Notes under the pieces: generated by a model
Databases searched by the model: none
What the model saw: the letters and a program-made list of their open reading frames with translations, nothing else
What the model was told of the DNA's origin: nothing
Part shown: piece by piece, positions 1-11,319 of the stretch
Position numbering within the stretch: position 1 is the first letter of the stretch
Layout of the letters: each line of letters starts with the position of its first letter
Source of the DNA: Anoplolepis gracilipes
Lineage: Eukaryota; Arthropoda; Insecta; Hymenoptera; Formicidae
Assembly: GCF_047496725.1 (NCBI RefSeq)
Contig: NC_132972.1
Span: forward strand, 7,831,501-7,895,500
Direction: 5' to 3'
DNA length: 64,000 bases
Made by a program: the position numbers and the translations under genes

Positions 1-1193
1 AATTCGATTTCTTCACGCGTCCCGATGAATAATTGAGGTCGCCCTCCGGCGCAGGGCGATCCTCAGGGCGCGAGGGTAGGACTCTCCGACTCCGTTAGGA
101 TTCTCAGACACTCGCTACGAGACACTCGCTCACACGCGCACGTACGAGAGCGAGTTCTGCTGCATTATTGAGTGGCGAGTAGTAGTAAGACACGAGTAGC
201 TATTACGAGAATCGCGCCGAAGAGAATGTCTTCCTTTCGCCTCCCTTCCTCCCCGGGGCTTCTTTCAGACACTCGTTTCCCCCCCCCCCCTCCTCTCGCC
301 TCACCCTTCCTTCTTCGCCCCACTTCCACCACATCCTCCTTCTCGCGATCTCTTCTTTCGCGTGCTCTCGCTCGCATGCTCGTCGTGTCATTAAGGTTGT
401 GCATATTTATTCGGAATGCCGCGACATTTCTCTCGCCGGCAAATATTCTCGCATCCCGTTCTCCTCGTCGGAAGCGAAAAGTGTCGACGCGCAACCGCGT
501 CGTGTTCTCCGGCAGCCGACCGATCGACCGACTGAACGACGACTCCCTCTCGCTAAAGGTGTTACGAAGTCATGGTGGTGGCGTTAAAAATTCCATTTTA
601 CGGGATTTGTTACCGCGAAACAAACCGCATCGCCAGGACGGCCGTCGTTCTTTTTTAAGGGAACGAGTGTCGGCTTCGAGTCGACCGCGAGAATTTGCAA
701 ACGCGATGAAGAAAATTTTCGGGAATTTTTAAAACCTTTATGTATTATTTGGCAGCTTTTTCACGACGCAGAAATTTTTAATCCCTGAGACAGAAACGTC
801 TAGTAGGCTATCTAGTGAATGTTCAGTTCTCACCGATTGAAGGAAAGAAAAAGTTAAAGGGAGGAAAAAACCTATATTCGATAATTTTATATTATTTTTC
901 TTCGTCATATTTTTGTTTTCAATTTAACTTTTTCAGTCTAATATATTGACACGCAAATTTGAAAGTTGGCACGATAAATCGAGAATATTCAGTAGACATC
1001 CTGATGTGATAACATTGTCGCCGACACACATAATGTGAAGCGTGTCGAAAAGAGGTGACACGACAGTTGATCTTGTTGCGAAAACGAGATCTTCACGCTC
1101 GATCGCCGTTGTCATCGTCGTCGATGTTGATGTGCCGTTCAACAAATTTATTTGCGAGTGTAATGAAGAAATGTCGTTACCCTCGTGCATTTA
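1..1193. other. unique noncoding stretch
   Basis: Mixed GC-rich (1-700) and AT-rich (700-960) DNA. It holds a run of 12 C at 279-290 and a small hairpin at 35-64. A stop-free run of about 186 codons lies at 172-732 on the plus strand, but its first ATG is at 226, the peptide is rich in Ser/Arg/Pro with no recognisable domain, and an opposite-strand frame covers part of it. I do not call a gene here. Confidence 0.6.
35..64. repeat. short hairpin
   Basis: Arms GAGGTCGCCCT and AGGGCGATCCTC pair as an imperfect stem of about 11 bp around a 7-base loop. There is no U-run after it and no known RNA is recognised. Confidence 0.4.
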
Positions 1194-1204
1194 CTCTCTC
1201 TCTC

Positions 1205-1252
<48 letters not shown>

Positions 1253-1255
1253 TCT
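1194..1255 (+). repeat. (CT)n microsatellite
   Basis: About 60 bases of CT dinucleotides with a CCC interruption near 1214 and TTTC interruptions at the 3' edge. The Ser-Leu and Arg-Glu repeat peptides read across it are artefacts. Confidence 0.97.
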
Positions 1256-1841
1256 CGACGCAGTTCACTCATGATCACCAAGTGGAGATGATCGTCCGGG
1301 ATGAGTTGTCGAGAAGAGAAAAAGGGGGAGGAAGAGAGGGTGGGTTGGACGTGAGAAAGGCAGCGATTTGACAATTTCTCGCCAATGACGAGCGGAGACG
1401 AGAAATTGGCGTGAAATCCGCTCTTCGCCCCCTCCGGCAGCGACTTATTTCCTATTTACCGTCCCTTGCCTCGTTCCTCTCCTTCACCTCCGACAACGAC
1501 CCCTCTTTTCACGCGTACATCATCACCCCTCGACCGTCTTAACCTTTGTCAAGGGCCAGACAAAATGGCGACATTAAGATGGCTGTCGCGCAATCTTCGT
1601 GCATGATTGTTGCAGGAAACTGCGTTCTGATCGTCGTAGGGATGGTGGTATCAAATCGGAGCAATCTTCTGCGTATCTCTCTGAATGAACCAGCACACTC
1701 CCGACTGCACTCGGGGGAGGGGGAAGGGGGTGTAGATTTACCCCGTGGACCAGATGCATACTGACGAGCTCGATGCATCATCGAACCATCCGCCGTTTCT
1801 ACTTATTTTTTCTTTCTCGGGATGAAAAAAAACGGAAGAGA

Positions 1842-1850
<9 letters not shown>
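1256..1850. other. unique noncoding stretch
   Basis: Moderately GC-rich unique DNA between a CT array and a GA array. Apart from two YY1/Pho-like motifs at 1562-1583, nothing functional is recognised. Confidence 0.5.
1562..1583 (+). promoter_or_regulatory. paired YY1/Pho-like motifs
   Basis: AAAATGGCG and AAGATGGC lie 14 bases apart in the same orientation. They match the AANATGGC core bound by YY1 and the insect homologue Pho. The match is by eye only; such short motifs also occur by chance. Confidence 0.25.

Positions 1851-1902
<52 letters not shown>
1851..1902 (+). repeat. (GA)n microsatellite
   Basis: 52 bases of uninterrupted GA, preceded by an A-rich purine tract. It is opposite in strand sense to the CT array 600 bases upstream. 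Confidence 0.97.
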
Positions 1903-1904
<2 letters not shown>

Positions 1905-3186
1905 AGGGATGAAGTAATCCGTGGATTTTCCCAGAGTGACCTTTCGACTCTCGGGTTTCTACGGAATTACCGGCAGCAGCCTCTGTTTTCACTTCCACCC
2001 TCGACTCCCGCCGGCGCTCTTTGGCGGCGGCGAGAAGGGCAGAAAACGGAAAGGGATGGGAGACACAGGCGGTGGGTTCAACGTTCATTGTGGGTGCTAA
2101 CCTTTTTATCTAACCGAAGAGAGTTTACCGTCTGTATCTTCTCCTCTCGCTCGCTCTTTTTCTTAAGAAGGACTAATATTATATTATCCTGTCGGTTTCT
2201 TGGTTTATAATTTTTCAACTCTTCTCTCTTTTATCCTCCGCTCCGTCTTGACCGTCGATCGACTCCCTCTCCGCCGACTACTCGAGCCTTCTGCTCGAAA
2301 GCACGTCGATGCCACAGACTCGGAGAATTTTCTCAATCAGACTTTCGCCGCAATTCGTGACGCTAACCTTATTAAGGCAGGACGCGCCGCGCTCGTGCCC
2401 GACTGCGCCCTTCTGCCACCCCTTGGGCCGCGGTTATGGTTCGCGATTTAACCCCATTAACCCTCGAGCAAACGAACGAGAGAAGAAAGAGAGGGAGAAA
2501 GGAAGAGTTAGAGTCTCGAGTCAATCGGTTACAGATCTACGTGGTTTTTTTTATCCACTGGCAAGAATATCTCTTCAAAGTTGTCTACATTTATTTTGCG
2601 CTCGAATTCTGTCACGATGAAATACTTCAACGTCCAACGAGGTATATTATCATGTATATACGCGCTTATTATTATTATAGTCATTATTATACTTGGCGAA
2701 ATAACATGTTATTCGCAGAGTTGTTCTATTTAACGCAGATCTAATTTATCACATGCACGGAAACGCGCAATAACAAATTGCAACGCGACTGCCGGTCTAA
2801 GGGCGGGCCGGCGGTGCGTGACGGGGCAAGATTTTTTATTCCGCCGCACTTATTGCGGGTTGCAATTTGTAATTTGCAGTCGGGGCTCATCGGCCGCGAC
2901 GTAAGTAGGACGAATAATAATATAATGTCATACGCGACCGTTATTTACTACTTTCCGCCGAGGAAATTCGCCCCGGGAGCGGGCGAACACAACATTGGAA
3001 CAAAGTCACGAGCCCGACGAAATTATTGCCCCACACGATTTCCTCTAATGTTATGTATTAGCGTGTTGCTATGGCGGACGTAAACCCGTGACGTATCACT
3101 TAAGGCGGAACGACCGTGTAATCGTCCGGGGACACATCGATGCGACTCTTTGCGACGGTTTTACGCACCAGCTGCGCGCGTGCAAG

Positions 3187-3189
<3 letters not shown>
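1903..3189. other. unique noncoding stretch
   Basis: Unique DNA, GC-rich at 1960-2460 and 2790-3190. It contains a perfect 12-bp inverted repeat: ACAAATTGCAAC at 2773-2784 and GTTGCAATTTGT at 2859-2870, with a GC-rich loop of 74 bases. No gene recognised. Confidence 0.5.

Positions 3190-3233
<44 letters not shown>
3190..3233 (+). repeat. (AG)n microsatellite
   Basis: 44 bases of uninterrupted AG dinucleotides. Confidence 0.97.
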
Positions 3234-3236
<3 letters not shown>

Positions 3237-3350
3237 TAAATAGAGAGACTTGGCAAGTTGCTTGAGTAGTCGACAGAAGAGAACGCTCTATTTTATTTCC
3301 GGACGCGTGCGTTTTCCTTGGCGAGCAAAGATCGTCACGTAACGCGTCTG

Positions 3351-3385
<35 letters not shown>

Positions 3386-3389
3386 CGCG
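3351..3389 (+). repeat. compound (TC)n(GC)n microsatellite
   Basis: Ten TC units run directly into ten GC units. The alternating GC part is a potential Z-DNA-forming tract. Confidence 0.95.
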
Positions 3390-4540
3390 TCGTACCTGAC
3401 CGTCCTCAAGCCGGGACAGCTGATGAATGAAGTTACGTTACGAAACTTAGACGCACACATCGCGCTTGCTACGCTCGACACCACGACAGCGTTTATATTG
3501 ACCTTCGGAACGGTCGTGTCGCTTCCGGCCTTCGCATGTCGAGTGTCAAGAGAAAAAAAGAGAGTGATAGATAGATTTTTTTTATTCAATGATGAATACC
3601 AATTTTTTCCGTTCGATGCAATAGCAAATGACTTTGGTATATGTTAAAACGCTTAGTATTATCAAGATTGTGTGCATCGTAATTTTGACAACAAACTCTT
3701 TAATGGATTTGCAATTGCAACATTTAACATAAAATATTCTGATAATTATTCGTTAATATTCTACGAAAAGACTGATTGACATTTAAGTTGGTTACACGTT
3801 TTAGCAGCGCACAAATTGTGTATTGTGTATAACGGGCTATCAGAGCGTGAAGAGACTTTTTCCTTTTTCCCGTCTTTTTGCCTCGTCTAGCGATCAACAT
3901 TTATTTATGCGAACGAATATGCGTCGCGACGTTATATTCGCGGGAATAAAATTAGCGCGCGAATCGCGTTCGACGTTTACAATTTAATCGGCTAAACGAC
4001 ATTTGCCCGGGCAATTCATCGCCCGCGTGTACCTAAGCATGTATCGTGCCGCATCTCGTGGCCGGAAATCGCCGCTTTAATTAAAACGCAAACTACTTCC
4101 GCGCGATAGACTCACCAACTCAAAACACACATGTACACACATAAAACGAGATAATACGAAGCTCTCCGTACGTTATTTCGTACGTTATTTCGCGCGCATT
4201 ACCGAGTTACAATTTAACGGGACGAGAACGGGTGAGAAAGAGAGAAAAGAGAGGGGGGCGCGGAGGGAGAAGGGGGAGAGAACGAGAGGGAGATGGAGAA
4301 TACACGGGCGCTTCCGGCCTGTTCCCGGCTTTCCAATATTCTTCTCGACCGGGCCCGATTGGAGATCGAATTGTGTCCGTTAATTGAAATGATTAATTGT
4401 CTCACCTCCGCCGCCGCCCCCGGCGCGTCGCGCCACATCAAGCCGCGACGCGCCGCGCCTGATTGCTTATTTACAAATAGGAAATACGAAAATGTGCGGA
4501 ATCGCGCGGGCCGGCGCGGCCGAGGATGGAAAGAGAAAGG
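3390..4540. other. unique noncoding stretch
   Basis: Unique DNA, AT-rich at 3560-3840 and CpG-rich after 3900. A perfect 12-base tandem duplication (CGTACGTTATTT twice) sits at 4167-4190. GC-rich blocks at 4300-4500 show no coding pattern and no recognised regulatory site. Confidence 0.5.
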
Positions 4541-4587
4541 GAGAGAGCGAGCGAGCGAGCGAGCGAGAGAGAGAGAGAGAGAGAGCG
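4541..4587 (+). repeat. (GAGC)n/(GA)n compound microsatellite
   Basis: GAGA followed by several GAGC units and then about ten GA units. Confidence 0.93.
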
Positions 4588-4968
4588 ATCGCGTGATTCG
4601 CACGCGAGCGACGTAAACGCCACGTGGAAAGAGGACGACGGAGTATTTCCCTCTCTCGTTTCTCTCTTCGCTCTCTGTCTCTCTTCGCGCCGGGGCAATA
4701 TTGTAGGATATTACGAATTTGCTGTTTTCCGCGGCGGCCGAATTGAAACTAGGATTGTTAATTACTCGATGATTATCGCCGGCCGAATCGCCAGAGTCGC
4801 GCCGATCGCAATTGCTCCGCCGTCAACGACCGATACTGCTTCTTCTCTTCCTCTTCTCTCTCTCTCTTGCTTTCTCTTTTCGTTATTAAATCGTCGTTTT
4901 TCATCGACATGACGGATGACACGAATCTTAACCTTTTCGCTCCTAAATTAGGTGTGAGGGATAATTAA
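4588..4968. other. unique noncoding stretch
   Basis: GC-richer unique DNA ending in imperfect CT-rich runs at about 4840-4880. Nothing further recognised. Confidence 0.5.
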
Positions 4969-5401
4969 ATCTTATTGTAAATTTCACTTAACCTTTTTTA
5001 GTACATATATAAATATAAAGATATATTTTTCTAAATCTTTGCATCTGATTATTAGAAACAAAAGTGTTATCTCAAGATGAATTTGACTTATTGTTAATAA
5101 TTCTTTATAAGGCCATCTAATTTCTTAATTTATTAATTTTATCTTTACACTTTTTTAAAGAAATAAAAACATGTAATGTGGAAAAGACTATTTGAATCCT
5201 ATCATAAATTACATTTAACATTTCTTTAGTATAAATATAGAGATATATCTTTTTAATTTGAATTTATGGTCAATTAGAAACGAAACAGTATCTCAAGACG
5301 CGTTTGCCTTAATAAGCAATAACTCTTAACAAGGATATTTAATTTTTTAATTCAACTAAAAATTAATTTTTATATTTTTCATGAGAATTAAAAAACAAGT
5401 A
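4969..5401 (+). repeat. diverged AT-rich tandem duplication (2 units)
   Basis: Units at about 4969-5175 and 5194-5401 align along their whole length with many substitutions and small indels. Shared landmarks in order are ACTTAAC/ATTTAAC, AGTA-ATATAAATATA, ATTAGAAAC-AAA, TATCTCAAGA, and a terminal AAAAACA-GTA. The divergence suggests an old local duplication rather than a young satellite. No open frame is kept in either unit. Confidence 0.75.
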
Positions 5402-5890
5402 GAAGGTAGATTATGAGAAAGAATCGTTATATCGTAATGTTTAAATTCCAAAGAGGATCAAGCATAGCTCTTCGATTTGAGGGGGTCAACAATCTTATTT
5501 AAACCACCGAGATAAACCTTTCGCCCTCAAAGAGGTGTTTTGATCGGATTCTCAAGCGGACTGTTTCTCGCTTCTCATCCGAGAAACCCCTTCGGGGTTT
5601 ACTCGTCCAATCGAGACCCGCTCGCTCGACCCGAAGTGGTCGGTCGTCGGTCAGGCGGTGAGATCGGCGGCGGCTTGCGGATTGAAATTCGTCGATGTGG
5701 ACGAGACGACCGGCGCGGCGCGGCTCGGGCCAATTGGAATGCAGAATCATACCGGAAATGCCGAGTAATGCACCAATCAGAATCTAGGAATAGTTAGAGG
5801 CTGCCGGATGATTAGGAATGCACGCAATAACCTCTGATTAATGTGATCGGTGTGTGCTATATGCTGTGTACCGTGGCTGTCGGTCGGCGA
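5402..5890. other. unique noncoding stretch
   Basis: CpG-rich unique DNA with overlapping short open frames on both strands and no protein similarity I recognise. Confidence 0.5.
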
Positions 5891-5972
5891 CTCGCTCGCT
5901 CGCTCGCTCGCAGCAGCAGCAGCAGCAGCAGCAGCAGCTCCATCCGTTGGCTTATATGCCGCTTACATGCAC

Positions 5973-6012
<40 letters not shown>
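5891..6012 (+). repeat. compound (CTCG)n (CAG)n (CT)n cluster
   Basis: Five CTCG units (5891-5910) abut nine CAG units (5911-5938). After 36 bases a CT array of about 38 bases follows (5975-6012). Gln, Ser and Ala readings of the CAG run sit in frames with no other coding signal, so this is not evidence of a polyglutamine protein. Confidence 0.93.
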
Positions 6013-6015
<3 letters not shown>

Positions 6016-6357
6016 CCCTTTTTCCTCACCCCCGGCTGTAACCCCTCGATTGACCACCTCCACCTCACCCCCCTTTTCGTACACAGCCTCTCGCGCGCGC
6101 GTTTGCACGCGCCTTACACGCTCGCCCTGTCTCGCTCGTTTGCGTTATGTACAGTTCCCTCGCAACCCTACCCGGTAAGAGGCCCCACGCATACTTCCGC
6201 GGGGCCCTCTATGTACATCCGTCTATACGTGTGAGTACGTGTTGACCGTATATACATATGTATAATACAACGTTCACGAGAGAGGTATAGGCTTGGTTTG
6301 TGGAAGAGCTCGCCGTCAGCCAGAGAACCCTCGGTTACGCAGACGGAGAGCAAGAGA

Positions 6358-6360
<3 letters not shown>
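6013..6360. other. unique noncoding stretch
   Basis: C-rich then mixed unique DNA with no recognised gene or regulatory site. Confidence 0.45.
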
Positions 6361-6412
<52 letters not shown>

Positions 6413-6431
6413 AGGGAGAGAGAGGGAGGGA
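6361..6431 (+). repeat. (AG)n grading into (GGGA)n
   Basis: 46 bases of AG followed by about 25 bases of GGGAG/AGAG repeats, a continuous purine tract. Confidence 0.95.
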
Positions 6432-7151
6432 GTGCGTATTTGTGTGCGTATACTATCCGCCAGCCGACGGTACGAGAGGGAAGCCGGGAAGGGGGAAGAC
6501 GGGGAGGGGAGGGGGGTGGTAGTGGTGAGGCGAGGAGGGAAAACGGGTGGCTGGTTATGCATTTACATAAATACATAACGCGGACGCGTACAATGTTAGT
6601 GCTATGCTGTCAATTCTACCCTCGCAGCGAGGCAATTCTGAGTTATGCCGGGATGCCGTAGCCTGTGACGGCCGCTCTCTCCCCCTTTCCTTCCCCCCCC
6701 TTGCAACCCTTTCTCTATCTCCACCCTCTTTCTCCCCCCTCCCCCGCCCCCCCGCCGTATCCTTCCTCCCTTGCTTTGCCGCACCCTTAGCCCGCGGTGT
6801 GTGTGCTCGCCGCCACTATGTTCGGCCCGCGCGCACCCTCCGATGCACCGGCATCGGGATGCACCCGCCGATGCATCGCATCTCTCCGTACCGTGCCGGA
6901 GGCACCCCGGGATCATGATTCTGGCGTCGGCCTCGTCTTTCAACCCAGCCGCCGAGCCCGAATGCCGAGCTGGCGCTAGAAATGACGATAAGTTAGCGCG
7001 TGAATCATACGTTATTATTACGCAGAGTTTATCATCGTTATTATTTATTACATTTCCACGGCGATATTATTGCGTATCGTAATAATAGCATAAAGCGGCG
7101 AAATTTAACAAAGCGAGAAAGACGCGACTTGTTCGATTTTTAATGTACCAC
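6432..7151. other. unique stretch with G-rich and C-rich tracts
   Basis: G-rich at 6480-6545 (several runs of 3-6 G) and C-rich at 6681-6755 (runs of 5-8 C), then CpG-rich DNA to about 6980 and AT-rich DNA after that. No gene recognised. Overlapping open frames at 6600-6980 occur on both strands. Confidence 0.5.
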
Positions 7152-8379
7152 TAATAATTGAACGTACTTTTCTTCCAATGTTTCCACTATTTATAACTGA
7201 AAGACTTGCGTGATTTTATTTTAAGCATCTAGAATTTATAAGGAATTGTATTAATTCTCTTTTTTGGATATAAGTAGGTACTTGATTCTGACAAAACAGA
7301 TAGGGGAACGTGGGGTAGAACGGCACCGCGGGGTACAATGGTGCAGAGTCGATATTACAGAGATGCTACTACGTCATGAAATATGTTGCAATTATTGCTA
7401 TTAGGTGTCTCTTTTTGCGTGCTGTTATCAGTGGTCGCAATATTTTTAGTTGAAAGTTGTTGTAAATTATTTAATGCACTTGCTGTGCTCTCCGCGACTG
7501 AGTTGTAATTCTTCGATATATTTACATAAGATAAACAATGATAAAATTCTATTTTTTATTATCGTAAATACATTTATGTTTTAAAATGATCTTTTCTTAT
7601 TAATTTCATATTGTGTAATATGTAAATATTGATTATTATAATTTTTTATATGATTAAAAGTAAATAAATAACGTTTTGAGGCTTAATGAAATATTAGCCC
7701 ACGAAATGTTGTACTTTTTATTTTTATATTAGAGAAAGAAAGAGAGAATACATAGATGCCGTCTTTCAAAATTAATACCAAAAATTATTACATTAAAGGA
7801 TATTTTTCCATATTTTAAAGAGAAAAATATTTATTATAACAAGAGAATTGTTTTTATTTATTAATTTATAGTTATCATTTAAAAATACAAATCTGTATTC
7901 TTATGTTTTATATATCATATTATAATATACAACTTTTAAGAAGTTTTAGACATTAATGTTAATGAAACAAACAAGTTTTGGAGGTAGTCCATTATACCCC
8001 GCATGAAAAGCATATCACGAGAACCTAGACTTTTACTAAATCAATTATCTCGTCTATTTAAACTATTATTTTATAATAAACTTGTGTTTTTTCTTATAGT
8101 GGATATTCCAAAGAATATTTTTTTAGTAAAAAAAGATGGATTTATTTTTTTTTTAATATGTTGAAAACTTGCTCAATACTTACGTTGGCCGTTCTATCCC
8201 ACGTTCCCCTACTGATCCCTACAAATCATAAAGTTGATAATTAAACGTATTTTTTTTTCAAACGTTGAAAGACTTATATGGCTTTATTTTAAGCATCTAG
8301 AATTTATAGGGAATTATATTAATTCTCTTTATGTTTTTTTTTTCTTTGGATACAAATGTCTGATTCTGTCAAAACAGAG
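7152..8379 (+). repeat. ~150-bp tandem duplication split by element A1
   Basis: The sequence at 7152-7300 reappears at 8234-8379. Shared landmarks are AATT-AACGTA-TTTT, TTGAAAGACTT/CTGAAAGACTT, TTTATTTTAAGCATCTAGAA, TATTAATTCTCTTT, TTGGATA and GATTCTG-CAAAACAGA. The short junction sequence ACAAATCATAAAGTTGA after A1 is repeated after the second unit (8390-8404). The two units were therefore a direct tandem duplication before A1 inserted at the end of the first unit. Confidence 0.88.
7303..8209 (+). mobile_element. element A1: non-autonomous TIR transposon, 907 bp
   Basis: Ends are near-perfect inverted repeats: GGGGAACGTGGGGTAGAACG on the left and, on the right, its reverse complement with one mismatch. 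Inverted-repeat identity covers at least 22 bp including GGC/GCC. TA flanks both ends (7301-7302 and 8210-8211), as expected for the Tc1/mariner/pogo group, which targets and duplicates TA. The interior is AT-rich with no long open frame, so it would depend on a transposase made elsewhere. A second copy (A2) lies inverted at 41448-42355. The family name and autonomous partner are unknown to me. Confidence 0.9.
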
Positions 8380-8401
8380 TACTGATTAAATCATAAAGTT
8401 G

Positions 8402-8949
8402 AAACAATAAGAAAATCTTATAACATTGCCCGGGGCGGGCATCGCGAAGTTTTCCATCCTAATGAATTCCCGATACGCATTATTATCGACGAAAATTGTT
8501 ACGGAGGAGGCCAGACTATCGACTATCGTCGCGAGAAGGAGAGCCGGAGCGGTCGCGGATCGCGACAGAATTATAACTCTTCGAGTTATTCTTTTCTCGG
8601 GCGCGCGGGTCCGCTCTCTTATTTTGCGCGAAGGAATCCGATTAAATTTTATCTCTTCAATTAGCATCGGAATAATTAGCCGCGTCGGTAGCTCGCTCGC
8701 CCATAATAACCGGCCGAACAATGGCGGCGCGCTTTCCTTTCGCCGTTTGTTTTTACTGGCATCGTTCGCTACCTAGGCAAGACAAGGCAAGGCAACGTAA
8801 AATTAAAACTGCCTGTTCTTTTTCGACCGTGTCTGTGTCGATAAAGAGTCTACGTTCTCCTTTTCACGGTGGTACACATATTTCGAGAGCGAGAGCGACT
8901 AAATTTATTTGTTTCTCGCTAATTACATTCGCTATTATTCGCGACGAGC
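8402..8949. other. CpG-rich unique stretch
   Basis: Unique DNA with balanced composition, lying just upstream of the recursive-splice candidate. A YY1/Pho-like motif, AACAATGGCGGC, is at 8717-8728. Overlapping open frames on both strands show no recognisable protein. Confidence 0.45.
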
Positions 8950-8999
8950 TGTTCCTTTGATTAATCGACTTGCGCTTTCTTTCTGTTGCAGGTGAGTAC
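8950..8999 (+). promoter_or_regulatory. candidate recursive splice site (ratchet point)
   Basis: A pyrimidine-rich tract ending CTTTCTTTCTGTTGCAG is joined directly to GTGAGT, with the junction at 8991/8992. This is the structure known for zero-length recursive splice sites in long insect introns: a full 3' splice site immediately followed by a full 5' splice site. There is no AG between about 8948 and the CAG, and branch-point-like CTAAT or TTAAT sequences lie upstream. If real, the host gene is transcribed on the plus strand. It could instead be the acceptor of an ordinary exon starting GTGAGT, or a chance match. Confidence 0.45.
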
Positions 9000-9031
9000 A
9001 CGGAGACTTCTTACAATAATCCTAGCAGACT

Positions 9032-9060
9032 ATCGATCGATCGATCGATCAATCGATCGA
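9032..9060 (+). repeat. (ATCG)n microsatellite
   Basis: About seven ATCG units with one ATCA variant; each unit is self-complementary with its neighbour (CGAT). Confidence 0.9.
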
Positions 9061-10962
9061 CGTCGTTTGTCGGAGACAGATTTATATGAAAGACTACAGA
9101 AGCATTTGTGAGTCAAAAAATATATAATTTCCTTAAATATAATATTAAATTTAATATAATATAGTTATATGTAATATATTATATTTAATATTATACTTAA
9201 TATAATATATAATATTAAATTTCTTTTAATATAATATTCGCGCACTAAACAGTGGGTGTGTCCTTGCGTTGTTTTATAATTAAAAGACACTGTACACATT
9301 ATATTAAATTTTAATTTTAATTAAAAGATACTATATCAATATATTTAAATTTAAATAGAACAAGATATTTGATTTATATATATATATATAAAAGGTAATT
9401 GAATATTAATATTAAACATATATATATATTAGAAAATGTAACATCTTTTTTTGAAAGAGAAATGTACGTCCGCTGCTTCTGAAAATAAGAAATCCGTACT
9501 TAATCAGGTAACTAGGTGGGTTATCCTCGGCTCTTGCGCGTCTTCGAAGGTATATCGAAACCATTTCGAACTCTTGTACGCTTTAATAATAAAGAGCGAT
9601 CTCGCGGACGTTCAATATTAAACGGCGCGGTGGGAGAGCGAGGTGGTTTTAAGAATTTCAATTTTTCAGGCAACGCCCGTTTCTGCATCTCCTCTCATAA
9701 ACTATTCACACCGCGCGGGGTTAGAGGGAGAGGAGGGGTCAAGGGGGGGGGGAGAAGAGAAAGGAGAGAAGGAGAGAAAGGGAGATATCTTAAAATATAT
9801 TATATTTGTCTCGGCATTACCCCGGTCACAAAGGTCGCGATTAATTCGCGCGATATTAACCTCGTTCCCACCGCCCTCGTTTTCAGATCGATATAACCTT
9901 TTCGATATTCCCTTGCGACACGGTCGGTCGCAACCGCGTTTTCTCTTCCGCGTAAGATGAACCCGGGGGTAGGAAGGCGATCTCAAACCAAATCGGAAAT
10001 AGCCGGCCAAAGTATATATATATATAGACTGGCGATTATAAACGGCGATCCCGCAATTAGAAAGGGAGTTACAATTAGATTAGCCAAATTTCGCGTTTCA
10101 AACTTAATATACATTTACAAATTCTACGTGGAAGGAAGAATTACTTGTGCACGCGAAGGTCGCGTCGCTTCCTTCCCGAATGGATAATAATCTCGCGGGG
10201 GAAAATGTTACTCTTGCGTCGAATGTCGTGACAAACCGTATTCTTCTTCGAATTAATAATTAAGAAATTTTCTGAAAGGGAATAATTCAATTGCAATTAA
10301 GTTTCCTTTGATTTTTACACACTTCTCGCTATATATTGCTCCGCATCCTTATTTATATTTGCATAAAAGAACGCTTTTTCTTAGCACGCACATATTTTTG
10401 TGCTAATTGAGAAATATGTATTTTTTTTTTTTTTCTTTCAGAGAGATAAAGAATCCTCATTTATTCACGTATGCATAAGAAAGCTTTATAAATGGCCAAG
10501 AAACGACTATGAATACGAGCCCTTAAATAGTTCTATCAAAGAAGTCCGTAATTCCCCAGCCTTACTCGCTCAGATTGTTCGAGACAGAAAGATCGTTCGT
10601 CACCCGGTATAGCGGAGGGTCATAGCATTCGCGTCATCCATCTCGTGGAAGACGCGCCATGAAGTCACACGTATGCGTGTAGGGGCGGCACACGCGCACA
10701 CGCACACGCACACATACGCGCGCGCGCGCGGAGCCGCGCTGAAACAAATATAAAACATAAAATATATATTAATGTTCGCCGGTTTCTTCGTAGCCTCCGC
10801 GGCGAGATAGCGAGCGAGCCGGGGCGCCCGGGAGAGAGAAATATTGTATGAATCATTTATCAGTCTGGCTGCGTCTGAACGTAGCCGCTCGGCTACGTAT
10901 AGTTTCGTCGTACATATATAAATGTGCTCGCACGTGTGTGCGTATCTCGCCGTACGTATATA
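9061..10962. other. unique and AT-rich noncoding stretch
   Basis: 9120-9240 and 9300-9440 are AT-only palindromic DNA (ATATTAAAT/ATTTAATAT type). 9520-10190 is mixed unique DNA with a purine/G-rich run at 9715-9785. A T15-rich pyrimidine tract ending TTTCAG (about 10420-10440) resembles an acceptor, but no exon follows that I can support. 10690-10733 is a CA/CG-rich alternating tract. Confidence 0.5.
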
Positions 10963-11319
10963 CGGGGTGTCCCGGTCGTCCCCCCGAGTCTTGGACGACA
11001 TGCAAGTTTTCGAGTTGGAATTCACTTTTGACAGCGATCCTCCATTTTCCATGTTATAATTATCTCGAACAGTTAAGTTGAATATCTCTTTAAATATCTT
11101 TTTGTTAAATATCTCTTGGAGGTAAACAGAAAGCTCTCGGAATTATTTGAGAAAGGAGAGATAATTTTTAGCGCTCTCTCCAGTTATAGCATCCAGGTTA
11201 ATTTTTTGATTTGCTGAAATGTTTTATTTCCAGCATTGCTTATGACGATTGGCATTTCTTCTTAGATTCATTTTCACAATCTTCCCAACGAAATTATACG
11301 ATATTTCTGAGACACTCTG
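10963..11319. mobile_element. element D1: short GGGTGTC-ended TIR element
   Basis: The left end CGGGGTGTCCC is preceded by TA (10961-10962). The right end GAGACACTCTG is followed by TA (11320-11321). The two ends are imperfect inverted repeats of the CAGGGTGTCYC type. The 357-bp interior has no open frame. TA flanks suggest a Tc1/mariner-like non-autonomous element. The inverted repeat is short and mismatched, so the boundaries are less certain than for A1. Confidence 0.5.

Noticed and set aside
172..732. Longest open run in the window (186 codons, plus strand)
   Set aside because: It starts at GTG with the first ATG 18 codons in, has Ser/Arg/Pro-rich composition with a poly-Pro from a C-run, no domain, and overlapping frames on the opposite strand.
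10420..10441. T-rich tract ending TTTCAG as a splice acceptor
   Set aside because: Poly-T runs ending in AG are frequent here and the following sequence does not form a supportable exon or recursive donor.
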